From: Bacteroidales bacterium
GTDB taxonomy: Bacteria > Bacteroidota > Bacteroidia > Bacteroidales > SMBSF39
Assembly (NCBI GenBank): GCA_021107685.1
Contig: JAIOSH010000135.1
Coordinates: 1 to 18,097 of the forward strand
Length of the DNA: 18,097 nucleotides
Direction: 5' to 3'
The notes under the pieces are model-generated. The model was not told the origin of the DNA, did no database searches, and saw nothing but the letters and a program-made list of their open reading frames with translations. The translations under genes and the position numbers were made by a program. This document shows, one piece after another, positions 1-6,984 of the stretch (its first letter is position 1; every line of letters begins with the position of its first letter).

Positions 1-545
1 ACGAACGTACCAGCCACATTCCGATCATTATGCTTACTGCCAAAGCTACAAAGGAAGACAAACTCAAAGGACTGACAAGCGGAGCAGATGCCTATTTGTC
101 AAAACCATTTGATAAAAAGGAATTGCTTATCAGGATTGAAAAAATGATTGCTCTTAGGAAAAGATTGCTGGAGAAATTCAGTAGCAGGAAACATAAGTTA
201 AAAAGTACACTTTCAAAAGACAATATCGAGGATGTCTTTCTGCAAAAAATTATTTCCGCTGTTGAAAAAAATATTGACGACTCCCATTTTGGCACCTTAC
301 AACTTTCATTTGCTATTGGTTTGAGTGAATCCCAGCTTTACAGAAAACTTAAAGCCCTGACGGGAAAATCCACTGCTGTATTCATTCGTACAATTCGCCT
401 ACATAAAGCCAGAGAGTTATTAACCACCACATCCCTGAATGTTTCCGAAATTGCCTACGAAACCGGCTTCAGTGACCCTGCCTGGTTCAGCCGGGTATTT
501 AAGGAAGAATTTGGCATTTCACCGAATGCACTTCGAAACAAGTAA
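1..545 (+). CDS. Hybrid two-component system protein, C-terminal part (receiver + AraC-type HTH), partial
   Basis: The gene enters from the left edge; reading starts in frame at base 3 and stops with TAA at 543–545. About 180 residues are visible. The first ~45 are the second half of a response-regulator receiver domain: the conserved Thr lies in IIMLTAK and the conserved Lys in LSKPF. The phospho-acceptor Asp lies outside the window. A basic linker follows, then an AraC/XylS DNA-binding domain with two helix-turn-helix units: LQLSFAIGLSESQLYRKLK, and SEIAYETGFSDPAWFSRVF followed by FGISPNALR. In Bacteroidota this receiver–AraC order is the C-terminus of hybrid sensor kinases (HTCS) that control polysaccharide or stress genes. 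The N-terminal sensor and kinase portion is inferred, not seen; a shorter stand-alone receiver–AraC protein is also possible. It converges on the VOC lipoprotein gene with 104 bases between, and I see no clear terminator hairpin there. Confidence 0.9.
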   Translation, partial: ERTSHIPIIMLTAKATKEDKLKGLTSGADAYLSKPFDKKELLIRIEKMIALRKRLLEKFSSRKHKLKSTLSKDNIEDVFLQKIISAVEKNIDDSHFGTLQLSFAIGLSESQLYRKLKALTGKSTAVFIRTIRLHKARELLTTTSLNVSEIAYETGFSDPAWFSRVFKEEFGISPNALRNK

Positions 546-649
546 ATTTTCTTATGGAATTTTTAATTTAGTAATAGCTGTCTTTGTACATTCAATCCTT
601 TTCGAAGCACTTTTTAAGGTTAGGTATGTTTGTCGTCCATGACTTATTG

Positions 650-1195
650 TTACTTGGTTGTTGTCCCACCCATTTGAGTGAAAAAGCTGTCAATGGGTTC
701 CCATAGTTCAATTTTATTTCCTTCAGTGTCCATGATATGAACAAATTTACCATATTCAAATTCCTCAATGTCATCCACTATGGTTACGCCATTTATTCTG
801 AGTTTTTTTACCAAACCTTCAATATTCTGCACTCTGTAATTAATCATGAACTCTTTTTCTGATGGGCTGAAATATTCTGTCTTTGCCTCAAAAAGGCTCC
901 ATCTGAGATAATTGATTTCTTCTGGTCTGTTTGCGTTTCTGAATTCGAATGGAGATCCGTTGTTATCTATTACCAACCCTAAGTTTTTGCCATACCATTC
1001 TGCTGTTTCTTGTGGATTTGACGACCGGAAGAAAATGCCTCCTATGCCTGTAACTTTTGGTGTAGTGTCGTTGATAACTGTGTCTTTTTGTTCAGGCGTA
1101 TCTGTTTTGTCGTTTATACTGTTATTTTTATTGGTCGTTGTATTACAACTTGCAACTAACATTGCAAGGAGCAGAATTTTAGTCATGTTTTTCAT
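650..1195 (-). CDS. VOC (glyoxalase/bleomycin-resistance fold) lipoprotein
   Basis: This gene encodes 181 residues. The N-terminus is a lipoprotein signal peptide (ILLLAMLVASC) with the lipobox cysteine at residue 17, so the protein should be acylated and membrane-anchored. A low-complexity Thr/Asn/Asp-rich tether follows to about residue 48. Residues ~50–170 form a VOC-type βαβββ module: it opens with GIGGIFFRSSNPQETAEWYG and closes with DTEGNKIELWEP, where the final Glu sits at the usual metal-ligand position. The opening strand lacks the His commonly found in metal-binding VOC enzymes, so catalysis is uncertain and ligand binding is equally possible. An alternative Met three codons in (1186) would still give a good signal peptide. 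The upstream sequence is A-rich with no Shine–Dalgarno, as is common in this phylum. The substrate is unknown. Attaching a VOC domain to a lipoprotein anchor is less common than the cytosolic form. Confidence 0.85.
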   Translation of the reverse strand: MKNMTKILLLAMLVASCNTTTNKNNSINDKTDTPEQKDTVINDTTPKVTGIGGIFFRSSNPQETAEWYGKNLGLVIDNNGSPFEFRNANRPEEINYLRWSLFEAKTEYFSPSEKEFMINYRVQNIEGLVKKLRINGVTIVDDIEEFEYGKFVHIMDTEGNKIELWEPIDSFFTQMGGTTTK

Positions 1196-1214
1196 TTGCT
1201 TTCATTTTTTAATG

Positions 1215-1313
1215 GCTACTAACGGCAGTCTGTCTAATTACCCCGAATATTGTTATACCGCTTCTCTAGTAAATTTCAAAATGTATTGCGGTATGCAGTA
1301 TGAGCTTGTTAGC
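1215..1313. repeat. Nested imperfect inverted repeat between two small genes (attC-like?)
   Basis: The gap between the VOC and TonB_C-like genes contains a perfect 7-bp inverted repeat, ATACCGC (1255–1261) with GCGGTAT (1288–1294). It is bracketed by a weaker outer pair, GCTACTAAC (1215–1223) and GTTAGC (1308–1313). Outer AAC/GTT triplets around an inner stem recall integron attC sites, but the spacing on the two sides is unequal (31 versus 13 nt) and no integrase is in the window. It could simply be a transcription-related hairpin or a dispersed intergenic repeat. Confidence 0.35.
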
Positions 1314-1322
1314 TATAGTTCT

Positions 1323-1850
1323 TTATTCTATCCATCTTCCAATTGATGGTATTTTTGAGTCAATTATTGGTATTGCATTTTTCTTTTTCATTTCTTCTTT
1401 CAAGTCTATTAGTGAAAAGTCAAATGGTATATAATAAGTCCCAAGATAATTTATCGGTTCTCTTTTTTTAAGACCTTGAATGTGTCTAAATTCAAAAACA
1501 ATTTTTTCACTCATTTTTTCGATTCCTTCAATTAAATTTTTATCTAATCCTCCACCAAGACCATTAATCAATCTTATATTATTTAAATCCATAGCGTCAC
1601 AATCAAAGCCAACAATAATAACTCCTGTAATGCCTGACTCTCTAGCCATATTTGAATAGTCAATATTTAAAGAAATAAGTGCAAGAATATTACTCTCTGC
1701 TAGTCTCCATATTTCAAGTTGTTCTTGGTTAATAGTTAATGTTGTATCAATAATTAACTGACCTTTTATGTTATAAATATATGATTGTCCATTTATTTGA
1801 TTAAAAGTCAATAATAATGTTAGTAGTCCTAAAACTATTGAGTATCTCAT
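1323..1850 (-). CDS. Exported TonB C-terminal-domain-like protein
   Basis: I place the start at the ATG at 1850, giving 175 residues that begin MRYSIVLGLLTLLLTFNQING, a clear Sec signal peptide. Longer readings exist from an ATG at 1868 or a GTG at 1919, but they add a polar N-terminus and the GTG lies inside a palindrome. The mature part (about residues 40–145) matches the layout of TonB C-terminal domains: NIDYSNMARESGITGVIIVGF corresponds to the usual 'YP..AR..GI.G.V.V.F' strand. A Gly-rich turn follows (INGLGGGLD), then a helix (KNLIEGIEKM) and a final strand (GTYYIPFDF). Stand-alone TonB_C proteins are common in Bacteroidota as periplasmic partners of outer-membrane receptors or as lone domains. 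There is no N-terminal membrane anchor and Pro-rich linker, so it is not a complete TonB energy transducer. Its role is unknown. Confidence 0.75.
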   Translation of the reverse strand: MRYSIVLGLLTLLLTFNQINGQSYIYNIKGQLIIDTTLTINQEQLEIWRLAESNILALISLNIDYSNMARESGITGVIIVGFDCDAMDLNNIRLINGLGGGLDKNLIEGIEKMSEKIVFEFRHIQGLKKREPINYLGTYYIPFDFSLIDLKEEMKKKNAIPIIDSKIPSIGRWIE

Positions 1851-1874
1851 ATTTGATTCTTTTGTCATAGAATT

Positions 1875-2010
1875 ATTGCCAACGGTGGCAATATGAAAAT
1901 GTTGGGCATTTTGAAACACAAATCTTTCAATTTACCACATCGCTAAATTAAAATAATAAACTGCAAATTTAGTACATTCTGCCCAATTTTTTATATTGCG
2001 TGTTGTATGC
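1875..2010. repeat. Long imperfect palindrome with outer CAAC/GTTG ends (attC-like)
   Basis: Left arm 1887–1908 (starts GGCAATAT, ends TTGGGCA) pairs with right arm 1980–2000 (starts TGCCCAA, ends ATATTGCG). About 18 of 22 columns pair, with one bulged base, around a 71-nt loop. Outside the arms lie CAAC (1880–1883) and GTTG (2002–2005), separated from the stem by 3 and 1 nt. A separate small perfect hairpin, ATTGCCA-ACGG-TGGCAAT (1875–1892), overlaps the left arm. Two stacked imperfect stems with outer AAC/GTT triplets are the organisation of integron attC sites. I saw no integrase, so this is a resemblance and not an identification. Confidence 0.4.
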
Positions 2011-2153
2011 TGGGCTTTGTTCATTTTCAGTATATTATCAATGTGTTTCAATCATTATTTTGCTCAATCGAAGCACTGCTGTTTCCGAAAAAAATAGTTT
2101 TTAGGGTCGGCAAAAAGCGGTGGAAAACAGGCAGGCTCTTTTGCAATTTTGGG
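2002..2153 (+). repeat. Left flanking repeat of the minus-strand gene block
   Basis: Three landmarks occur in order on the plus strand: GTTGTATGC (2002–2010), AAAAAAATAGTTTTT (2088–2102) and CAATTTTGGG (2144–2153). The same three landmarks, the last as CAATTTGGG, occur in the same order on the opposite strand at 10020–9868. Between the second and third landmarks a GGTCGGCAAAAAGCGG segment here (2105–2120) is related, in inverted sense, to the GCCGACCCGCTTTTG segment at the other end. No protein is predicted here. Confidence 0.55.
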
Positions 2154-2196
2154 TCAAGCGTTGGCTCGTTGTCTCGTCCTGAATTTAGTTTATTCA

Positions 2197-3864
2197 CTAT
2201 GATTTACTAAAACCAATTTTTACCCTATTGCTGACTAAAATTTCTTCTGAACAAAAAGTCAATAAATTTTCAAACGTAACTTTTTCGCCTTGTATTATCT
2301 CATGTATTTCACTTTTCCGAAGTATGTTATCAATCTGACCTCCGGTAAAATCAAACTTTTTTGCCAATAAATAACAATCTTTTGTTGCTAAAAAGGGTAT
2401 TTTCGATTGCCAAATCTTTGCTCTGATTATAATATCCGGTGTTTGAAATTGGATTTTAAATAAAAATCGCCTTTCAAATGCAGAATCAAGGTTGTTTACA
2501 AGATTTGTGGTAGCAATTAATATACCTTCAAAATTTTCCAGCTCTTCAAGAATAATATTTTGTATTGCATTTTCTGTTTGAGCAACGCTTGAATTGTTTA
2601 TTTCTCTCCTTTTTGAAATTATTGCATCTGCTTCATTGAAAAGTAATATTGGCGTTCGTTTACATTCTTTTGCAAATGACTTGTAGTCTGTAAATATCCG
2701 TTTTATTACTTTTTCGCTTTCACCAAACCACATTGATTTTGATTGGCTTATTTCCACTTTAATCAATTCTCTGTTGGTTTCCTTTGCAATTTGTTTGACA
2801 ATCTCTGTTTTACCTGTCCCTGAAGCACCATGTAGCAATGCTGTTACTCCTTTAGGCAAGTTTTTATCTATTAATCGCTTCTTAGTTTCCTTAAATTTGG
2901 CATCCTTCAATAAATCTTTCAGTAAAAAAAGTTGTTTCATCTCCGATTTGCTGAAAATTAATTTTCGAAAAGGAATTTCAGATGGTGAGATAATATTTTC
3001 TTTTTTCTTTTTATTCATGAAAATATTTATACCGCATTCTTTCAACAGGTTATTTGAATAATCTGTCAATTTCATTTCTGTATCATTAATGAATCGGGCT
3101 TCGACTATTTCTATTAAGTTGTTTTTTATGAGAGAGTTTTCGCCAGAAAGAAATTTCTGCATATAATTTATGCGTTTTGTTGCATTGTTATAAATTCCTT
3201 CTAATACCCGCCCAATATCAGTTGATTCACTACCAGAAATTGTCTTCCAAATTAAATACAGATACAAATATAAATCTTCAATATTGAGTTTTAAAAGGTA
3301 TATTTTGTTGATTAAGGGAAAATGCATATTAACTGATATTAGTTCTCTTGTTTGTTTGAACAATTCACGAGTTGAAATTTCGTCATCATCACGCTGTTCA
3401 CCAATATTGTAGAGCTTTTCAAGTAATCCAAAAATATCTTCAATCTTGTAATCTTGAATTTCCGGCATTGGTTCATTTTGCAATATTGCCTCTGATATTT
3501 TTTCATTTATAGTGAATTGGTCATTCGTACCTGCCAATTTCATTCTATGCCTTGACTTTTGTTTCACGAAGATACCTGATGAATGTAAATAATTTAAGTC
3601 CTCGCTATATTTAAGGATTTTCATTGGATTGCAGTTGAAATATTCAATCAGGTCATTTAAATCGACAGTATCCCCTTTATAGTTCAAGGCAAAAACCAAT
3701 GAAATAAAAAATGATTGTTTTTTGGTTGTTCGAAAATACTCTGAAAGAAAAGACAACTCATTATCAATCTTTGAGAAAAAAGAATTTTCGAGTTTACATT
3801 CTTTTGATTCTTCATATATTTTACCGATGCTGTCCAAAACTTTTTGCTTAATATTTTTTTCCAT
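2197..3864 (-). CDS. AAA+ ATPase with N-terminal winged-helix-like region
   Basis: This gene encodes 555 residues. The first ~300 are helical; residues ~50–110 look like a winged-helix segment (LIEYFNCNPMKILKYSEDL) and resemble a protein- or DNA-binding adaptor. The ATPase core lies at ~310–530: Walker A GASGTGKT (346–353), Walker B ILLFNEAD (406–413), sensor 1 ATTN (451–454), arginine finger FERRF (463–467) and a sensor-2 helix TGGQIDN (507–513). The Walker B Asp is replaced by Asn while the catalytic Glu is kept, so ATP hydrolysis is plausible but the Mg-coordinating position is unusual. It is the last gene of the minus-strand block, 59 nt after the exonuclease stop, with a promoter-like motif in that gap. 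In the context of DUF262 nuclease-family genes I infer a motor or remodelling role in defence. A chaperone-type AAA+ carried as cargo is the alternative. Confidence 0.88.
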   Translation of the reverse strand: MEKNIKQKVLDSIGKIYEESKECKLENSFFSKIDNELSFLSEYFRTTKKQSFFISLVFALNYKGDTVDLNDLIEYFNCNPMKILKYSEDLNYLHSSGIFVKQKSRHRMKLAGTNDQFTINEKISEAILQNEPMPEIQDYKIEDIFGLLEKLYNIGEQRDDDEISTRELFKQTRELISVNMHFPLINKIYLLKLNIEDLYLYLYLIWKTISGSESTDIGRVLEGIYNNATKRINYMQKFLSGENSLIKNNLIEIVEARFINDTEMKLTDYSNNLLKECGINIFMNKKKKENIISPSEIPFRKLIFSKSEMKQLFLLKDLLKDAKFKETKKRLIDKNLPKGVTALLHGASGTGKTEIVKQIAKETNRELIKVEISQSKSMWFGESEKVIKRIFTDYKSFAKECKRTPILLFNEADAIISKRREINNSSVAQTENAIQNIILEELENFEGILIATTNLVNNLDSAFERRFLFKIQFQTPDIIIRAKIWQSKIPFLATKDCYLLAKKFDFTGGQIDNILRKSEIHEIIQGEKVTFENLLTFCSEEILVSNRVKIGFSKS

Positions 3865-3881
3865 ATCCCAATCTTTTTATA

Positions 3882-3907
3882 CAAAGATATGGATTGGTTA
3901 CGCCAAA
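3882..3907 (-). promoter_or_regulatory. Promoter-like motif upstream of the AAA+ ATPase gene
   Basis: On the minus strand, TATCTTTG (3889–3882) matches the Bacteroidota −7 consensus TAnnTTTG exactly and lies 17 nt before the ATG. A TTTG (3907–3904) lies upstream with a 14-nt spacer. The canonical −33 TTTG is about 20 nt away, so this pairing is short, and I treat only the −7 word as supportive. It would let the ATPase be transcribed separately from the upstream operon. Confidence 0.4.
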
Positions 3908-3923
3908 GTGTGTCGAAGTGAAA

Positions 3924-4411
3924 TTAACTTCTTAAATAAAGCTCTGCACAAGCACGTGCATCAGAAAGTGCTTCATGATGTTTTAATTCAATATTATCAA
4001 CAGCACAACATTCGTCAAGTTTGCCTGATGGATATTTATCATTTGCTTTGCATAATCCCATTGTGCATTCCCATCGGTCAGAGATATCGAGCTCTGAATA
4101 ATCAAGACCATTTTCTGCCATCGTTTTCTGCAAAACACTTCTGTCAAATGATTCGTTATGAGCAACTACAATTTTCCCTTGCAATCGTTTCTTTATTTCA
4201 GGATAAATTTTATCGAATGTTGGTGCATTTTTGGTGTCTTGGGGTATTATACCGTGTACTCGAATTGTGTAAGGGCTATACTCGTTATTAGGTGGTTTAT
4301 AATGAGTGAATGATATTCATCTGTTATTTTTTCGTTTTCAACGGTTACAATTCCAACTGCACAAATGTTGTGTCGGATTGCTGTTTCGAAATCTATTGCG
4401 GTGAAGGTCAA
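3924..4411 (-). pseudogene. DEDDh 3'-5' exonuclease (DnaQ/epsilon-like), split by a one-base frameshift
   Basis: The coding sequence runs from a TTG at 4411 to TAA at 3924–3926 but needs one frame change. Frame 1 gives LTFTAIDFETAIRHNICAVG and continues to HSLII, then meets a stop at 4247–4249 after 54 codons. Frame 2 picks up with KPPNNEYSPYTIRVHGIIPQ and runs to the end. Adding one A to the AAA run at 4296–4298 joins them into a single ~162-residue protein. All DEDDh elements are present across the two frames: Exo I DFET (Asp, Glu), Exo II HNESFD (Asp) and Exo III HEALSDA (His, Asp). This fits a stand-alone exonuclease domain related to DNA polymerase III epsilon. The TTG start overlaps the stop of the upstream DUF262 gene by 4 nt (TTGA), indicating translational coupling. 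The homopolymer position makes a sequencing or assembly error as likely as a real inactivating mutation. Confidence 0.85.
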
Positions 4412-6984
4412 ATTTGTATTTTTTTAAAATTCCAACAAATATTTAATAATTCTTTTTTTACATTCTCAAAGTCGGGTTTTTCAATTTCATTAATCCAAAC
4501 ACCATTATCTTTTTTAAAGTTATTGTCTTCTAATATATTCACTAATTGCTTATTACTAATATCTTTTTCATTTCTATCAAAAAATTGAGTCTTAAATTTT
4601 CCTTTTTTATAAAATATATCTATAGCAAAATTATGTCCATCATATTCCCACTTGTCTATTACTGTGCAGGCTCTTTGTGAAGCACTTTTTACACTATGGT
4701 ATCTAATATTGGTAAAGGGTTTATAATCATCATGTAACATATTTTTCATTTCATTTTCATATAAACAAAATGAATACAATTCTGCATGATAATGACTGGT
4801 CGCAGAACTGCCTAATAATAAAATATCATCTTTATTTTTCCATCTAATCAATCTTTGGTTGCAATATGTTATTGCAGAGGGTGTTTGTATAAACATCTTT
4901 CTCCATTTTTCTCCATTAGAATCTTTTAAGTAATCTTGACATATTGTAGTCATATCTTTATTTTCAGAAGAAACATCAATACTTTCAAGCAATGTTTTTA
5001 TTGATTTTAAAATTTTGTCATTTTTAAACAAGTGGTCTTTCCATCTCTTTATATATTTGTCATTTTTAAACAAGTGGTCTTTCCATCTCTTTATATATTT
5101 GCCTGTTTTAAGTAAAAGGCCAAAACTCCTATTGCTATATGAATAAACCAAATAATTATCAACAGTCAGCAAAGCTCTTTCAAACAAGGTGTTATGGTCA
5201 GATTTATCTTTGAAAATATTTTCCAATTTATTAGCAAAAGATGTGAAAATATCTTTATTCAAAAATAGATTATCCATTTCTGCAATTTTTATAATAAAAT
5301 TAATCTGCCCTTTAAAATAATTATGATTTTCATATTGAAGAAATATATTTTCCCATTCTTTGTCCTGGCTTATATATTTTGCTTTTTTAACCTCTTCTTT
5401 TGTCTGATAACCATCAAAACCTGCTAATGTAAACTTTTCATTTTGTTTACTTAAGTAACTGTTAATATCAAAACATTCCTTTTCTAATCCTTTAATGGTC
5501 TTTATTACATTTTTAAACTTATTATCACTTATAGTAGAATTTGCCACTAAATTGCGTATTACTCGAATCCAACTTCTTAGTGCAAAAGTTAAATTTGATT
5601 CTGATATATTTTCAGGAATACTTTTAAGAAAAATATGTAATGCATAAAAAATCACTTTATCAGGATATGTGGTTTTATTATCAATAAACTTTTTAAAAAC
5701 AGAACCTCTATCATCAAAAAAAGAAATAGGTGCTTCAACACTTTTAAGAGCTTCATTTATTAGTTTATCATAACTTGCAATATTATTTATTGAGCAAAAG
5801 AGTTCGTTTATATTCTCTTTAGAAAGAAGTTTGTTTTCAACAAAAAAACTATTGGAAATATATTTGTATTCACCTGTTTTGTCATCTTTTGTTGTAGCTA
5901 ATAAAGCCGCCTTAGCTCTTGCTTTCTGAGCTTCTTTCTTTTTTCCTTCATCTTTACTGTCTGTTTCGAGTTTAAAATCATCTTGTAGCACAAGAAAAAT
6001 TTGCATCACATTCCTGAAATACCTCATCAACTCCTCATCAATGAGCATTTTGTCTTTATCTTTATTAGACCAAAACAAATCAGTCCAAGAAGTATCAATA
6101 AGTTCTGTCCATTCTTTATTATCGAAAATATTAACTGTAATGTTTTCTTTTTGAATATATTCAATTAACCAAGCTTTGAAATTTTCAAATGGAGTTAATG
6201 GAATACCACGTGCATTCATTTTCACATACAGTTCATCTGTCAATTTGTATTCATCCAAATCAAGAAAATCAAATTTAATTTTTTGTAAGTTTTCCCAAGA
6301 TGCCGTTCTTTCGATATTTTTAAATTGCAAGTGAATTTCATCTAACATTTTTAACATTCCTCTTACTGTTGGGTCTTTCCACCAGTATTTAAAAAACCAA
6401 GATGAATCTTTAATGTTTTCAGAAATTAGCTTTTCATCTTTTGATAATTCAATTACATTATGGATATTATCTACAATTTTTTCGCAAAACATCTTTGAGC
6501 TTGGGCGAACTCTGTAACTAAAGCGTTTCATTGTGTTTTTTATATCATCTTTATTAGGTATTAATAAATAAAGGTGTACTAAAAACAGAGTAGTTAATCG
6601 TTGTTGTCCATCAAGAGGTATAAAGTAAGTTTGCGACTGTTGAGCATCTATAGCATTAGTTTCATTAAAATTCCAATTAATATCTAAATCTAAATTTTTT
6701 GAATATGTTTTAACTGCTGCAAGCATGTTTTTTACAGCCTCTTTATTTTCTTCAATTTTCGCATCATTTATTTTTCCATTTATCTTACCATAGATAAAAT
6801 TCAAATGAAGATTTTTGTTTTCTACATCAGTAGTTAATATTTCTCTTATTTGAGAAACAAAGTTATTCCGGATTTCAGTTGATTGAGGATTACTACGTCC
6901 TTGAGCATAATCTCGTTGAATTATTGGAATTTCAATGCGATGCTTTTGAATGAGTTCCCAAAATGTTGATATATTATTACTCAT
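4408..6984 (-). CDS. Large DUF262 (GmrSD N-terminal type) protein without HNH domain
   Basis: This gene encodes 858 residues from the ATG at 6984. A longer reading from 7011 exists, but the 6984 start has a perfect AGGAGG six bases upstream. The N-terminal DUF262 domain is clear: IIQRDYAQGR (~21–30), LDGQQRLTT (~124–132; the DGQQR signature of the ParB/Srx-like nucleotide-binding fold) and MNARGIPLTPFENFKA (~256–271). The remaining ~580 residues are helical, Lys- and Asn-rich and unassigned. I find no IEH-type HNH motif, so this partner probably senses, binds nucleotide or recognises DNA, and does not cut. The gene begins 8 nt inside the end of the DUF262–DUF1524 gene and its stop overlaps the exonuclease start. 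Residues 630–657 are an exact 14-residue tandem duplication. DUF262 proteins form GmrSD/BrxU-type restriction systems against modified phage DNA; this role is inferred from family and context. Confidence 0.88.
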   Translation of the reverse strand: MSNNISTFWELIQKHRIEIPIIQRDYAQGRSNPQSTEIRNNFVSQIREILTTDVENKNLHLNFIYGKINGKINDAKIEENKEAVKNMLAAVKTYSKNLDLDINWNFNETNAIDAQQSQTYFIPLDGQQRLTTLFLVHLYLLIPNKDDIKNTMKRFSYRVRPSSKMFCEKIVDNIHNVIELSKDEKLISENIKDSSWFFKYWWKDPTVRGMLKMLDEIHLQFKNIERTASWENLQKIKFDFLDLDEYKLTDELYVKMNARGIPLTPFENFKAWLIEYIQKENITVNIFDNKEWTELIDTSWTDLFWSNKDKDKMLIDEELMRYFRNVMQIFLVLQDDFKLETDSKDEGKKKEAQKARAKAALLATTKDDKTGEYKYISNSFFVENKLLSKENINELFCSINNIASYDKLINEALKSVEAPISFFDDRGSVFKKFIDNKTTYPDKVIFYALHIFLKSIPENISESNLTFALRSWIRVIRNLVANSTISDNKFKNVIKTIKGLEKECFDINSYLSKQNEKFTLAGFDGYQTKEEVKKAKYISQDKEWENIFLQYENHNYFKGQINFIIKIAEMDNLFLNKDIFTSFANKLENIFKDKSDHNTLFERALLTVDNYLVYSYSNRSFGLLLKTGKYIKRWKDHLFKNDKYIKRWKDHLFKNDKILKSIKTLLESIDVSSENKDMTTICQDYLKDSNGEKWRKMFIQTPSAITYCNQRLIRWKNKDDILLLGSSATSHYHAELYSFCLYENEMKNMLHDDYKPFTNIRYHSVKSASQRACTVIDKWEYDGHNFAIDIFYKKGKFKTQFFDRNEKDISNKQLVNILEDNNFKKDNGVWINEIEKPDFENVKKELLNICWNFKKIQI
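5014..5101. repeat. Exact 42-bp tandem duplication inside the large DUF262 gene
   Basis: The 42-base unit at 5014–5055 is repeated without a mismatch at 5056–5097, with four bases of a third copy after it. Because 42 is divisible by three the frame is kept, and the protein carries KYIKRWKDHLFKND twice. Perfect identity at synonymous positions means the duplication is recent, or is an assembly artefact. Confidence 0.97.

Noticed and set aside
912..1346. Plus-strand open frame of 144 codons
   Set aside because: It lies antisense to the VOC lipoprotein gene and runs through the palindromic gap. Its protein has no domain pattern, whereas the minus strand has a lipobox and VOC motifs.
1851..1919. 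Longer N-terminus (GTG at 1919) for the TonB_C-like protein
   Set aside because: The extension overlaps the palindrome and places 23 polar residues before an otherwise standard signal peptide; the ATG at 1850 is preferred.
3722..4291. Plus-strand open frame of 189 codons
   Set aside because: It is antisense to the start of the AAA+ gene and to the exonuclease, whose catalytic motifs are unmistakable on the minus strand.
4249..4300. Programmed −1 ribosomal frameshift in the exonuclease
   Set aside because: The site (T ATA AAC) does not fit the X XXY YYZ slippery pattern and no strong downstream stem is evident; a one-base indel or sequencing error is simpler.
5014..5101. CRISPR-like repeat
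   Set aside because: The two copies are directly adjacent with no spacer and lie in frame within a coding sequence, so this is a tandem duplication.
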